A stretch of 64,000 bases of DNA from Lysobacter sp. K5869 (GTDB lineage Bacteria > Pseudomonadota > Gammaproteobacteria > Xanthomonadales > Xanthomonadaceae): contig NZ_CP072597.1 in the NCBI RefSeq assembly GCF_018847975.1, positions 1,240,001 to 1,304,000 on the forward strand, read 5' to 3'. Below, in pieces: positions 1 through 8,794 of the stretch (position 1 is its first letter; each line of letters opens with the position of its first letter). The notes under the pieces are model-generated. The model ran no database searches, had not been told where the DNA came from, and worked only from the letters and a program-made list of their open reading frames with translations. A program made the position numbers and the translations under genes.

Positions 1-999
1 GTGCAAGCGCTCGCGGCCGACCGCGTCGGCTTCGCGCAGGCCGAGCAAGCGCTCGGCGAACGGGTTGATGAGGGTGAAGCGGCCGTCCGCGTCGACCGCC
101 ATCACCGCGGTCTGCGCCGAATCCAGCAGCGAGGCCTGGAAGCGCTCGCGCCGTTCCAGTTCGGCGCGGGTGCGTTCGTTGCGGATCAGCTGGCCGGTGA
201 GTTCGGTCTCGAAGCCGAGCACGTCGCGGCGCATGTCCAGGAAGGTCTGCATGACCGCGCCGAGTTCGCCCTGAGGCAGTTCGCCCGGGTCGGCGGTGTA
301 GTCGTGATCGCGCATGCGCCGCGCCAGCCAGGTGAGCTGGTCGACGCCGCGCGACGCGTTGCGCAGCACCCGCCGGCCGACCAGCGCGGCCAGCACCAGC
401 GCCAGCAGCGACACCCCGATGCGCAGCGCGCTGACCCGTTCGCTGCGCACGATGTCGGCGCGCACCACCGCGTCGGCCTGGATCAGTTCCAGGTCGGAGA
501 GTTTCTGCATGCGCTGGGTCAGCGGATCGATCGCCGGATACAAACGCGTGTCGGCGAAGCGGCCGAGCCCGCGCAGGTCGCGCCGGGTCAGGATCGCGCG
601 CAGTTCCAGCGCGGCGGCGTCGGCGGTGCGGCGGGCCAATGCGGCGTCGTTGAGCTGTTGCTGTTCGCGCGGCGAATGCGGCAGCGCGTCGAGTTCGCGC
701 CAGGCCGCGTCGATGCGCGCGCGGGCGCGGTCGACCCGGTCCACGCCCTCGTCCCAGCCGACCAAGTCGTTGCGCACGCGGAAGGTGGTGTCGACCACGT
801 CCAGGCCGTAGGCGTCGGAGACGGTCTTGATCAGGCGCAGGCCGCGCAGCGAATCGTCCTGCAGCGACTGCAGCGCGCCGCGCGCGCGGTGCTGTTCGAT
901 CTCGTCGATCAGCAGCACGCTGGAGCCGGCGGCCAGGAACAGCGCGAACAGGCCCCAGAGCTGGCGGCGGACGCTGTAGCGGTCGAGCCAGGCGAACAT
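1..999 (-). CDS. Membrane sensor protein with PAS domain, probable sensor kinase (C-terminus outside window)
   Basis: An open frame of 333 codons runs from an ATG at 999 to the left edge without a stop, so the C-terminal output domain is missing. The N-terminus (MFAWLDRYSVRRQLWGLF) leads into a first membrane segment. A helical sensor region of about 160 residues follows, then a second membrane segment (LLALVLAALVGRRVL), a HAMP-like linker and a PAS region (MAVDADGRFTLINPFAERLLG) close to the cut. This is the layout of a periplasmic four-helix sensor kinase, although a GGDEF or other output cannot be excluded. The start lies only 7 bp after the stop of the receiver-EAL gene, so the two are probably co-transcribed as sensor and response regulator. 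The kinase identity is inferred from architecture and neighbour. Confidence 0.75.
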   Translation of the reverse strand, partial: MFAWLDRYSVRRQLWGLFALFLAAGSSVLLIDEIEQHRARGALQSLQDDSLRGLRLIKTVSDAYGLDVVDTTFRVRNDLVGWDEGVDRVDRARARIDAAWRELDALPHSPREQQQLNDAALARRTADAAALELRAILTRRDLRGLGRFADTRLYPAIDPLTQRMQKLSDLELIQADAVVRADIVRSERVSALRIGVSLLALVLAALVGRRVLRNASRGVDQLTWLARRMRDHDYTADPGELPQGELGAVMQTFLDMRRDVLGFETELTGQLIRNERTRAELERRERFQASLLDSAQTAVMAVDADGRFTLINPFAERLLGLREADAVGRERLH

Positions 1000-1006
1000 C
1001 GGCGGC

Positions 1007-2233
1007 TCAGTGTTCGGGGCGGCGCCAGCGGCCGAGCGCGGCGCGCAGCTCGGCGCCGGGCACGGCCTCGCCGATCAGCCGGCCTTGCGCCACCGCGCAG
1101 CCCAGCTCGGCCAGCATCTGCCAGTCCTCGACCGTCTCCACGCCCTCGGCCACCGCGTCCAGGCCGAGCTTGCGCGCCAGGTCCAGGCTGGCCTCCACCA
1201 CCGCGCGCTTGCGCGGCCGCTGGCTGGCGCCGGCGACGAATTCTTGATCGATCTTCAGTTCGGTGAACGGCACCTGCGAGAGTTGCGACAGCGACGACCA
1301 ACCGGTGCCGAAGTCGTCGATGGACAGGCCGAAGCCCTTGAGCCGCAGCCGCGCCAACACCGCCAAGCCGCGTGCGGCGTCGGCCATCAGCGAGCTTTCG
1401 GTGAGCTCCAGCACCACTTCGCTGGCGGCTACGCCGGCCTCGCGCACGATGCGCTGGTAGCGGTCGGCGGCGCCGGCGTCGTCGAGGGTGGAGGCGGAGA
1501 CGTTGACCGACAGCTTCAGGCGCAAACCTTCGCGATCCCAGCCGCGTTTGTAGCGGCAGGCCTGGGCGAGCATGCGTTCGGTGAGTTCGTCGAGCAGGTC
1601 CTGGTCTTCCAGCAGCGGCACGAAATGTTGCGGCAGGATCACCCGGCCGTCGTCGCGGCGCCAGCGGGCCAGCGCTTCCACGCCGATGGCGCGGCCGTTG
1701 CTTAGTTCCACTTGCAACTGAAACCACGGCTCGATGCGGCCGGTTTCCAGGGCGATGCGCGCGTCGTCGGGGGTGATTTGCAGCGCGGCTTGGGGTTCTT
1801 CGTCGGCCTTGGTTTGGCGCAGGGAAGTCAGGGCGTCGGCTAGTTTGGCTTTGGTCAGCGGTTTGGCCAGCGCCTCGAGCACGCGCAGGCCGCAGGCGCG
1901 GGCCATGGTTTGCACGGTGTGCAGCAAGGCCGGGTCGAGCGCGCTGACCACGAGCACGGCGCGGGCCAGACGCTGCCGGGCGAGGCGGTCGATGAATTCG
2001 ATGCCGTCCATGCCAGGCATGTCCAGATCGACCAGGACCAGATCGACTTCGGCCGGATCGTCGGCATCGGGCGCCGACTCGAGCGCCAGACGGTTCAGCA
2101 GATCCAGGGCGCTGGCGCCGTCGGCGGCTTCGTGCAGATTGGCGACGCCCAGTTCGCCCAGCAGGCGCAGCGCCATGCGGCGCTGGAAGCCGTGGTCTTC
2201 GACCACCAGGACGCTGAGTGTCGACTTCGACAT
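1007..2233 (-). CDS. Response regulator with EAL (c-di-GMP phosphodiesterase) output
   Basis: 408 residues. The ATG at 2233 (MSKSTLSVLVVEDHG) is chosen because the receiver domain begins directly there; the 61 residues readable upstream are Arg/Ala-rich with no domain. Receiver: acidic pair near residues 12-13, phospho-acceptor D69 in VDLDMPGMDG, conserved Lys in the AKP motif near 124. The EAL domain follows a short linker: EAL signature at 186-188 (GVEALARW), then SVNVS, LELTES, IDDFGTGWSSL, LKIDQEF and AEGVET, so the metal- and substrate-binding residues of active c-di-GMP phosphodiesterases are all present. Expected reaction is hydrolysis of c-di-GMP to pGpG, gated by phosphorylation from the adjacent sensor. 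The stop is 7 bp before the sensor gene start. Confidence 0.9.
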   Translation of the reverse strand: MSKSTLSVLVVEDHGFQRRMALRLLGELGVANLHEAADGASALDLLNRLALESAPDADDPAEVDLVLVDLDMPGMDGIEFIDRLARQRLARAVLVVSALDPALLHTVQTMARACGLRVLEALAKPLTKAKLADALTSLRQTKADEEPQAALQITPDDARIALETGRIEPWFQLQVELSNGRAIGVEALARWRRDDGRVILPQHFVPLLEDQDLLDELTERMLAQACRYKRGWDREGLRLKLSVNVSASTLDDAGAADRYQRIVREAGVAASEVVLELTESSLMADAARGLAVLARLRLKGFGLSIDDFGTGWSSLSQLSQVPFTELKIDQEFVAGASQRPRKRAVVEASLDLARKLGLDAVAEGVETVEDWQMLAELGCAVAQGRLIGEAVPGAELRAALGRWRRPEH

Positions 2234-2441
2234 CCGATCCCCGGCTGCGTGCGCAGCGACAGACCGGTCCCGGGAGGCAGCAGACTCGGCCGCGAACGGC
2301 CGACTGTAGCCGTGTAGGGGAGTCAACGGGAAGCGTGGCGACGAACGGTCGCGGGCGCCTGCGACGCGCGTCGCGAGCGCTGAGTGATGCGGGTTGGCGC
2401 GGGCGCGCGAACGCAAGCGTCCGCGCGCCGGAGCTTGCGTT

Positions 2442-3080
2442 TTACGGCCAGGCCGGCGGATTGGCCGCCCAAGCCTTGTGCACTTCGGCCAGGGTGGCGC
2501 GGTCGGCGTCGCGCCAGGCCGGCAGCAGCTCGGCGTAACGCGAGGCGTCGCGCCATTGGTCGGGTTCGGTGCGCACCGCGGCGGCGTACCACTGCAGCGC
2601 CTCGTCCTTGCGGCCGAGCGACCACAGCAGCACCGCGTAGGTCGGCGGCATCCAGCCGGCGTTGACGCTGCGCGCGCTGTGCAGGGTGGCGAACACCTTC
2701 AGCGCTTCGTCGGTGGCGCCGGCGTGGTAGAGATCCCAACCGTAATTCCAGTTGATCGCGCGCCAGAAGCTGCTGCCGCTGTCGATCTCGCGCAGGGCGC
2801 GGGCGTAGAGCTGGCGGCCCAGGTCGTTGCGGCCGGCTTCCATCGCCAGATGCGCCAGCTGCGCGGCTTCGGTCGGCGCGTGCGCCTTGCGTTCCAGGAT
2901 CTTGGCCAGACGGTCCATCGCCGCCTCGCCGGTTTCGCGCACGACGACGACCGGCTTGGCGGTCTGCGCGTCGGCGTCGAAGTAGAACTCGTTGGGCTTG
3001 GGCAGGCTTTGCGCAGCGGCCGAACCGGAAGCCAGCGCCGCGGCGAGCGCCGTGGCCAACAGCAAATTGCGGATGAGCAT
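2442..3080 (-). CDS. Secreted TPR-like protein of unknown function
   Basis: 212 residues from the ATG at 3080. The first 22 residues (MLIRNLLLATALAAALASGS) are a classical signal peptide with likely cleavage after AAA, so the product should be periplasmic. The rest is helical with TPR-like repeats: AQLAHLAMEAGRNDLGRQLY, NYGWDLYHAGATDEALKVF, TYAVLLWSLGRKDEALQWY. No catalytic motif is visible. The readable frame extends 47 codons further upstream, but that part looks non-coding and would bury the signal peptide. It is separated from the receiver-EAL gene by about 200 bp and is probably its own unit. Function unknown; a protein-interaction role is the default reading of TPR repeats. Confidence 0.75.
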   Translation of the reverse strand: MLIRNLLLATALAAALASGSAAAQSLPKPNEFYFDADAQTAKPVVVVRETGEAAMDRLAKILERKAHAPTEAAQLAHLAMEAGRNDLGRQLYARALREIDSGSSFWRAINWNYGWDLYHAGATDEALKVFATLHSARSVNAGWMPPTYAVLLWSLGRKDEALQWYAAAVRTEPDQWRDASRYAELLPAWRDADRATLAEVHKAWAANPPAWP

Positions 3081-3261
3081 GTACGTGAATCCCCCCTTTG
3101 GGCCGCACATGCTACCGCCCAATGCGCGGATCCATGAACATCGGCACATATTTTTCTTTCCAAAACGTGGCGAAGAGCATGACTGCGTGCGTCGGGAATG
3201 CAGTAACGCCACGTCCGACACGTCCGTGTCACAGAGGTCTGCGCCGGCGGCGGCGTTCGGC

Positions 3262-3360
3262 CGCTCCCGGGCGCGAGCCCTGCGCGGCCGGGCCGGCGGC
3301 GCCCGGGGCGAGCCCCGGCGGGCCGGCCCGCCGCCGCGCGGAGCGGCCCGTCCGGCCGGT
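3262..3360. repeat. GC-only palindromic stretch between the TPR gene and the hexosaminidase gene
   Basis: Part of a 279-bp gap (3081-3359) between two minus-strand genes. The stretch is almost pure G+C and contains nested palindromes, including the perfect 18-mer CGGCGGGCCGGCCCGCCG. Because it lies just after the hexosaminidase stop (minus strand) it may act as a transcription-stopping or mRNA-stabilising hairpin, but no T-tract follows. Confidence 0.4.
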
Positions 3361-5768
3361 TATGGCGCCGGCTGCAGTCTGACCCGGTCCAGCGCCCACA
3401 GCGGATCGTGTGTGCCGCTGGCGAACACGAAACACAGATCGTGCGTGCCCGAGAGCTTAGGCAGCGGCGCCTCCAGCACGGTCAGTCCGTCGCGGCCCTG
3501 GGCCGGCCGCAGCGGCAGGCGCGCGATCGGCGCGCTCTTGCAGTCGTCCAGGCGCACTTCCAGCGCCGCATCGGGCTCGGCCTCGCGGGTCACGATCTTG
3601 TCCGTGTCGTGCCAGAGCTGGAAGTTGTACGGCACCTGCCCGACCGTCGCGATCAGCGCGGCCACGCCGTCGAGCTTGGCGCCGGTGTAGATCCAACACG
3701 GGTCGATCAGGTTCACGGTCAGCGCAGCGCGGGCGCCGTCGCGGCTTCCGTCGCGCGCGGCGTCGTCTTCCAGGCGCAGGTTGTAGCCCTCGCGGCAGGC
3801 CTTGAGCGCGGCGCTGCCGCGTTCGCTCAGATCGGCGGCGGCCTTCGCCTGCAAGCGCCGCGGCGCCGACAGCGCGCGGCCGTCGAAGAAGGTGGTGGCG
3901 ACCACCTCGAGCGGGAACGCCGCCTGGAACGGTTGTGCGTACACCGGCGAGGACGCGTCGGGCGCGCCGCCGTCGGTGCGGTAGCGGATCTCGCCGAAGC
4001 CGGTTTGACTGGACAGCGCGACCCGCGCGCCGCCGGCGTCGGGTTCGGCCTGGATGTCCACGGCGTAGGCGACATCGCTGAAGCCGATCTTCTGGCCGCG
4101 GTAACGCGCCAGCTGCGGCGCCAGCCGGCGCTGGAAATCGTTCCAGTCGCGGCCCTGCGCCGGCGACCACACCACTTCGGCCAGCGCGTCCAGGCGCGGA
4201 TGCAGCGCCTGCTGCACCAGCTCGAAGGTGCGCTTGTGCTCGACCCACAGATTGCCCTGCGCGCCGATCACATGCTGGGCCTGCGCCGCGTCCATGCCGG
4301 GCGGGGTCATCGGGAATTCGTAGAACGCGCGCAAGGTGCTGACCGGATAGCGGCCGCTGGGTTCGTCGTCGCGGTCGCTTTGCGCGTAGTCCAGATACAG
4401 CTTGCGGTCGGGCGCGAGGATCACGTCGTGGCCCTGACGCGCGGCTTGCAGCGCGCCTTCGTCGCCGCGCCAGGACATCACCGTCGCGCTCGGCGGCAAC
4501 TTGCCGCCTTCCAGGATTTCGTCCCAGCCGACCAGCACCCGGCCGTGCGTCTGCAGGTGCTCGCCGATGCGGCCGACGAACCAGCTCTGCAGCGCCGCCT
4601 CGTCCTTCAGGCCCAGCGCCTTGAGCTTGGCCTGCACCTTCGGCGAGGCCTGCCACTGGTCCTTGGCCGCTTCGTCGCCGCCGATGTGGATGTACTTCGA
4701 CGGGAACAGCTCGACCACTTCGTCGAGGACGCCGGTGAGGAAGACGAAGGTTTCGTCCTGCGGATTGAACAAATAAGTGTGCACGCCCCAATCCGGCGAG
4801 ACCTTCGGCGCTTGCTTGAGCACGTCGCCGACGCCGAGCGCCGGATACGCGGCGATGGCCGCCTGCGCATGGCCGGGCATTTCGATTTCCGGCACGACAT
4901 CGATATGGCGCGCGGCCGCGTAGGCGACCACGTCGCGGATCTGATCCTGGGTGTAGTAACCGCAATACTGTTCGGGCTGGCCCTGCGCGTCGCGGCCGTT
5001 GGCGCCGGCGCGGATGCGGCAGCCGCCGACTTCGGTCAGGCGCGGGTAGCGCTTGATCTCCACGCGCCAGCCCTGATCGTCGGTGAGATGCCAGTGGAAG
5101 GTGTTGAGCTTGAGCTGGGCCATCTGGTCGAGCACCGACTTGACCTCGTCGACGCTGCGGAAATGCCGCGCGACATCGAGCATCAAGCCGCGCCACGGAT
5201 ACGCCGGCGCGTCCTCGATGCGCTGCGCCGGAATGTTCGCCGCGCCTTGCCGGCCGTCGGCGGTGGCCAGCTGCCACAGGCTGACCGCGCCGTAGAACAG
5301 GCCGGCTTCGCCGCGCGCGCTGATCTTGGCGCCGTCGTTGCCGATGTCGAGCACGTAGGCTTCATCGCCGATCGGCAGCTTCGGGTCCAGCGCCAGCTCG
5401 ACCGCGCCCTTCGTCGCGCCGTTCTTGTCCTGCACCTTCGGCGCGAATCCGCGTAGCGCCAGCACGCGCTGGGCGAAGAACTCGCCGACGCGGCGCGCGC
5501 CGGGCTGATCGGCGGCGACCACCACCGCGGTCTGCGGGCCGAACGCGAACGCGCCGGTGCCGGCGACGGTCTTGGCCGGACGCGGCAGCACCGCGCTGGC
5601 GTAGGCGGCGGCGGGCTGCGCGGCGCCGGCTTGGGTCGCGGGCGCGGCCGGCGCGCCCGGCGGCGCGGCGCGTTCGCACGCGCTCAGGGCCAGCGCCATC
5701 GCGCAGGCGAGGCCGGCGTGGACGAAGGCGGAACGGACGGGCGGGGCGATGCGGTGGCGAGTGTTCAT
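3360..5768 (-). CDS. Beta-N-acetylhexosaminidase (GH20), lipoprotein
   Basis: 802 residues. The N-terminus carries a lipoprotein signal ending in lipobox LSAC (residues about 27-30), so the enzyme is probably anchored in the cell envelope. After an Ala/Pro-rich linker comes a GH20b-type N-terminal domain and then the catalytic barrel. The diagnostic HIGGDE motif holds the catalytic pair D365-E366, which uses substrate-assisted catalysis through the 2-acetamido group. A C-terminal beta region follows (RYRTDGGAPDASSPVYAQPF, typical of bacterial hexosaminidases). Expected activity is release of terminal GlcNAc or GalNAc from chito-oligosaccharides or glycans. The neighbouring TonB receptor, sugar kinase and MFS carrier suggest an amino-sugar uptake locus. 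A terminator at 5825-5859 separates it from the receptor gene, so it has its own promoter. Confidence 0.93.
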   Translation of the reverse strand: MNTRHRIAPPVRSAFVHAGLACAMALALSACERAAPPGAPAAPATQAGAAQPAAAYASAVLPRPAKTVAGTGAFAFGPQTAVVVAADQPGARRVGEFFAQRVLALRGFAPKVQDKNGATKGAVELALDPKLPIGDEAYVLDIGNDGAKISARGEAGLFYGAVSLWQLATADGRQGAANIPAQRIEDAPAYPWRGLMLDVARHFRSVDEVKSVLDQMAQLKLNTFHWHLTDDQGWRVEIKRYPRLTEVGGCRIRAGANGRDAQGQPEQYCGYYTQDQIRDVVAYAAARHIDVVPEIEMPGHAQAAIAAYPALGVGDVLKQAPKVSPDWGVHTYLFNPQDETFVFLTGVLDEVVELFPSKYIHIGGDEAAKDQWQASPKVQAKLKALGLKDEAALQSWFVGRIGEHLQTHGRVLVGWDEILEGGKLPPSATVMSWRGDEGALQAARQGHDVILAPDRKLYLDYAQSDRDDEPSGRYPVSTLRAFYEFPMTPPGMDAAQAQHVIGAQGNLWVEHKRTFELVQQALHPRLDALAEVVWSPAQGRDWNDFQRRLAPQLARYRGQKIGFSDVAYAVDIQAEPDAGGARVALSSQTGFGEIRYRTDGGAPDASSPVYAQPFQAAFPLEVVATTFFDGRALSAPRRLQAKAAADLSERGSAALKACREGYNLRLEDDAARDGSRDGARAALTVNLIDPCWIYTGAKLDGVAALIATVGQVPYNFQLWHDTDKIVTREAEPDAALEVRLDDCKSAPIARLPLRPAQGRDGLTVLEAPLPKLSGTHDLCFVFASGTHDPLWALDRVRLQPAP

Positions 5769-5824
5769 CGCGGACGGACTCCAGGCAAGGCGGTCGGCCG
5801 CGCGCGCCTGTCGGCGCGGCGGCG

Positions 5825-5859
5825 CAAAAAAACAAACCCGGCATGCGAATGCCGGGTTT
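5825..5859 (-). terminator. Rho-independent terminator after the TonB receptor gene
   Basis: Perfect 11-bp stem (AAACCCGGCAT at 5834-5844 with its complement at 5849-5859, loop of 4). Read on the minus strand it is followed by a run of seven T at 5826-5832. It lies 35 bp beyond the stop of the receptor gene. Confidence 0.9.
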
Positions 5860-5893
5860 GTCGGGTGGAACGTTCGATCGCGGTGCGGGCCGA

Positions 5894-8512
5894 TCAGAAC
5901 TTGAAGCGGAACGAAGCCATGAAGCGGCGCCCGGTGTGGAAGCGCTGAGCGATCAGCTCTTCGCGGCCGAGGTACTGCTTGTACTCGGAGTCGAGCAGGT
6001 TCATGCCTTCCAGGGCCACGGTCAGGCGGTCGTCGAAGGTCCAGCTCACGCTCGCGCCGAGTTCGGCGTAGTCGTCCACGCTTGCCGGCGGCGCGCCGGC
6101 CACGTAGCCGCCGGCGAGGTAGTCGCTGCGCCAGTTGTAGCTGATGCGCGCCGACAGCGGGCCCTTCTCGTAGTACGGGCTGATCGCCACCGCATCGCGC
6201 GACTGGTACGGCAGATCGGTGCCGTTGGCGCCTTCGCCGTCGGCGTAGGTGTAGTTCGCGGTCAGACCGAAGCCGGTGTCGCCGAACGGCTGCTGGTAGC
6301 TGACGGTGAAGCCCTTGACCTTGCCCTTACCGGCGTTGACCGGACGCAGGATGCTGTAGTTGCAGAACCCGTCGGTGGTGCAGCCGTTGGTGCCGACGAT
6401 GCGCGACTGGTAGAACGCCGGCGCGGTGGTCGCGTTGGAGTTGAACTGACGCTCGATCGCCGCTTCGCTGGTGATGTAGTTGTCGATGTCCTTGTAGAAC
6501 ACCGACGCCGCCAGCACCGATTGTTCGGCGAAGTACCACTCGGCCGACAGGCTGTAGTTGGTCGACTCGTAGGCGTCGAGGTTGGAGCTGCCGCCGCTGC
6601 CGGTGAAGGTGCTGTCGTTGAGGAAGGTGTTGCCGACCAGCTGGTTGTACGGCGCCCAGGCCACGACCTTGGCCGCGCCGAAGCGCAGCAGGACGTCGGC
6701 GCCGGTGTCGTAGACCACGTTCAACGACGGCAGCACGAAGTCTTCCTTCTTCGAGCTGCGCACGCGCTTGGAGTCCAGATCGGTCAGGGTCGGGGTGCCG
6801 CCGTAGGCGAAGCCCTCGCCGTCGGTCTTGGACTCGACGTAACGCACGCCGATGTTGCCGCGCCAGCCGCCGGTCGCGAAGTCCGCCTGGACGTACGCGG
6901 CGGTGTTGGTCTGCTCGATGTTGAAGGTGTTGTTGAGGAAGCTGGCCGGATCCGGCGTCAGCGCGCCGCGGTAGCGGTTGACGTAGTCGATGACGTTCTG
7001 GCGGCCGACCTGGACGTGGCGGCCCGAACCGGCGTTGAGATCGCGCAGACTGACCGGGTTGACCGTGCCGACCGTGGTCAGGTTGGCGACCGGCAGGCCG
7101 ACGAACACGTTCTGGCGATAGTCTTCCTCATGCTTGCCGCGCCGCGCGCCGAAGCTGAGGTTGTTGAACACGCTGTCGAAGCGGACGTTGAAATCCACCT
7201 GACCGTAGGTGTCCTTGGTCTGGGTGTCGATGACGCCGTAGTTGCCCATGAAGCCGTCGCCCGCCCAGTTGGCCGGGTTGCCGGCCGCGGCCGGGTTGTC
7301 GAAGGTCAGGCCGCGCTTGAGATCCCAGCTGTAGCCGCCGGTGTAGACCGGTTCGATGAACCACTGCTCCAGCGAGTTTTCCGACTTGCTGTGGCCGATC
7401 TGGCCCGACACGCCCCACTTGTCGGTCTGGTACTTGCCGGTCAGGTCGATGCCCTTGGTCTCGGGCTCGGACACGCGCACGTTGTTGTCGTAGAACACCG
7501 GATTGGCGTTGCTGTGGCCGCTGGTGGCGACGCCGCCGCTGGTGTTGAGACGGTCCACCGCGCCCGGACGCTGGGTCAGGAAGTTGTAGAACGACTGGTT
7601 GTAGTTGTCGAAGCTCTCGCGGATGAACAAGCCGCTGAGGTTGAACTCCAGCTCGTGGGTCGGCTTGAACTGCAGGTTGAGGTTGGCGCTGTTGCGTTCG
7701 CGGGTCTGCTGGAACCACGCGGCGTTGACGAAGTTCGGCACGTCGATGCCGGCGGCCGCGCCGGTCTGGTTCGGGAAGGTGTTGGCCTTCACGTAGCCGA
7801 ACACTTCCGTGCCCTGGCGGTCGACGGTTTCTTCGTAGTGCTGCGCGGCGAAGTTGACGCCGAAGGTTTCCTCGGCGTTCTTCCAGCTGTACATGAACGA
7901 GCCGCTGGGACGGGTGTCGCCGCCCTGGTCGTTGTAGTTGAAGCTCAGCGAGCCGGCGATGGAGTTGGCGTCCATGTCCAGCGGCTTGCGCGTGTGCATC
8001 AGCACGGTGCCGCCGAGGCTGCCTTCGGTCAGGCGCGCTTCGGAGGACTTGATGATCTCCAAGCGGCCGAGGATTTCCGGCGCCAGCAGGGTGTAGTCGA
8101 AGCCGCGGTTGGGCTGCTCGCCGTACAGCCAGATCGACTGCGCCACCGGGTGGCCGTCGAGGAAGCTGAGGTTGAGGCTGGGGTCGGTGCCGTCGATGCT
8201 GACGCGCTCGCCCTGGCCGAACCGGCGGTCGAGCACCACGCCGGGAATCTGCGACATGGCTTCGGCGACGTTGGTGTTGGCGAACTTGCCGATGTCCTCG
8301 GCGGTGATCGCCTCCGACACGGTCACGTTGGCCCGCTTGGTGTCGAGCGACTTCTCCAGGCTGGCGCGGATGCCGGTGACCACGACCGCGTCGAGGTCTT
8401 TGGCTTGCGCACCGGCCGCGGCCGGTGCCGCGTCCTGTGCCATCGCCGCGCCGGCAGCCATGCTGAGTGCCACGACGATACTGGCGGACAAAAGGGTCTT
8501 GCGCGCTTTCAT
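5894..8512 (-). CDS. TonB-dependent receptor (Xanthomonas/Caulobacter type)
   Basis: 872 residues from the ATG at 8512, which has a strong GGGAGGAA ribosome site and starts a typical signal peptide (MKARKTLLSASIVVALSMA...AMA). The frame is open further upstream, but that would bury the signal. The plug begins with a TonB-box-like stretch (DAVVVTGIRASLEKSLDTK) and continues with EDIGKFANTNVAEAMSQIPG, characteristic of the TonB-Xanth-Caul family. The barrel ends in RFMASFRFKF with the C-terminal Phe needed for outer-membrane assembly. It should import an oligosaccharide across the outer membrane. Neighbouring GH20 and sugar-kinase genes suggest chito-oligosaccharide or an N-acetylated sugar, as described for NIX-type loci of xanthomonads; the substrate is inference. 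Confidence 0.93.
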   Translation of the reverse strand: MKARKTLLSASIVVALSMAAGAAMAQDAAPAAAGAQAKDLDAVVVTGIRASLEKSLDTKRANVTVSEAITAEDIGKFANTNVAEAMSQIPGVVLDRRFGQGERVSIDGTDPSLNLSFLDGHPVAQSIWLYGEQPNRGFDYTLLAPEILGRLEIIKSSEARLTEGSLGGTVLMHTRKPLDMDANSIAGSLSFNYNDQGGDTRPSGSFMYSWKNAEETFGVNFAAQHYEETVDRQGTEVFGYVKANTFPNQTGAAAGIDVPNFVNAAWFQQTRERNSANLNLQFKPTHELEFNLSGLFIRESFDNYNQSFYNFLTQRPGAVDRLNTSGGVATSGHSNANPVFYDNNVRVSEPETKGIDLTGKYQTDKWGVSGQIGHSKSENSLEQWFIEPVYTGGYSWDLKRGLTFDNPAAAGNPANWAGDGFMGNYGVIDTQTKDTYGQVDFNVRFDSVFNNLSFGARRGKHEEDYRQNVFVGLPVANLTTVGTVNPVSLRDLNAGSGRHVQVGRQNVIDYVNRYRGALTPDPASFLNNTFNIEQTNTAAYVQADFATGGWRGNIGVRYVESKTDGEGFAYGGTPTLTDLDSKRVRSSKKEDFVLPSLNVVYDTGADVLLRFGAAKVVAWAPYNQLVGNTFLNDSTFTGSGGSSNLDAYESTNYSLSAEWYFAEQSVLAASVFYKDIDNYITSEAAIERQFNSNATTAPAFYQSRIVGTNGCTTDGFCNYSILRPVNAGKGKVKGFTVSYQQPFGDTGFGLTANYTYADGEGANGTDLPYQSRDAVAISPYYEKGPLSARISYNWRSDYLAGGYVAGAPPASVDDYAELGASVSWTFDDRLTVALEGMNLLDSEYKQYLGREELIAQRFHTGRRFMASFRFKF

Positions 8513-8756
8513 TACTGTTCCTCCCTCGGGCGGTGATGGCTCGGCGATCGTCCGTTGCGGTTCGTCGCGGAGTCCGGTTGTGTTTTTTTTGATGCGGTGC
8601 CGCGGCGCGGCGGCCGCGATGCGGCCGTGCGCGGGTATTGCCGTTCCCAATGCCGCCCGCGCGAGCGCGGGCTTGCTTCGATACAGGTGTTGCCGACTTC
8701 GATGCGCGGCCGCGAGCGTGCTTCGGCCTTGCGCCTGACGCGGGTGCTGCCTGCGC

Positions 8757-8780
8757 CGCGCGGCGCCTGCGCGCCGCGCG
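8757..8780 (-). repeat. Strong GC hairpin after the sugar kinase gene
   Basis: Perfect 10-bp stem (CGCGCGGCGC with its complement, 4-nt loop) about 15 bp beyond the kinase stop. No T-tract follows, so it may be a weak terminator or an mRNA-stabilising structure between the kinase and the receptor gene. The rest of the 8513-8794 gap shows no operator-like palindrome. Confidence 0.5.
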
Positions 8781-8794
8781 ACGGTGATCGCCGG

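Noticed and set aside
3408..5456. 682-codon plus-strand frame opposite the hexosaminidase
   Set aside because: Arg/Ala/His-rich antisense shadow; the minus-strand GH20 protein is unambiguous.
5843..8536. 897-codon plus-strand frame opposite the TonB receptor
   Set aside because: Val/Ala/Arg-rich shadow with no domains; opposite a complete TonB receptor.
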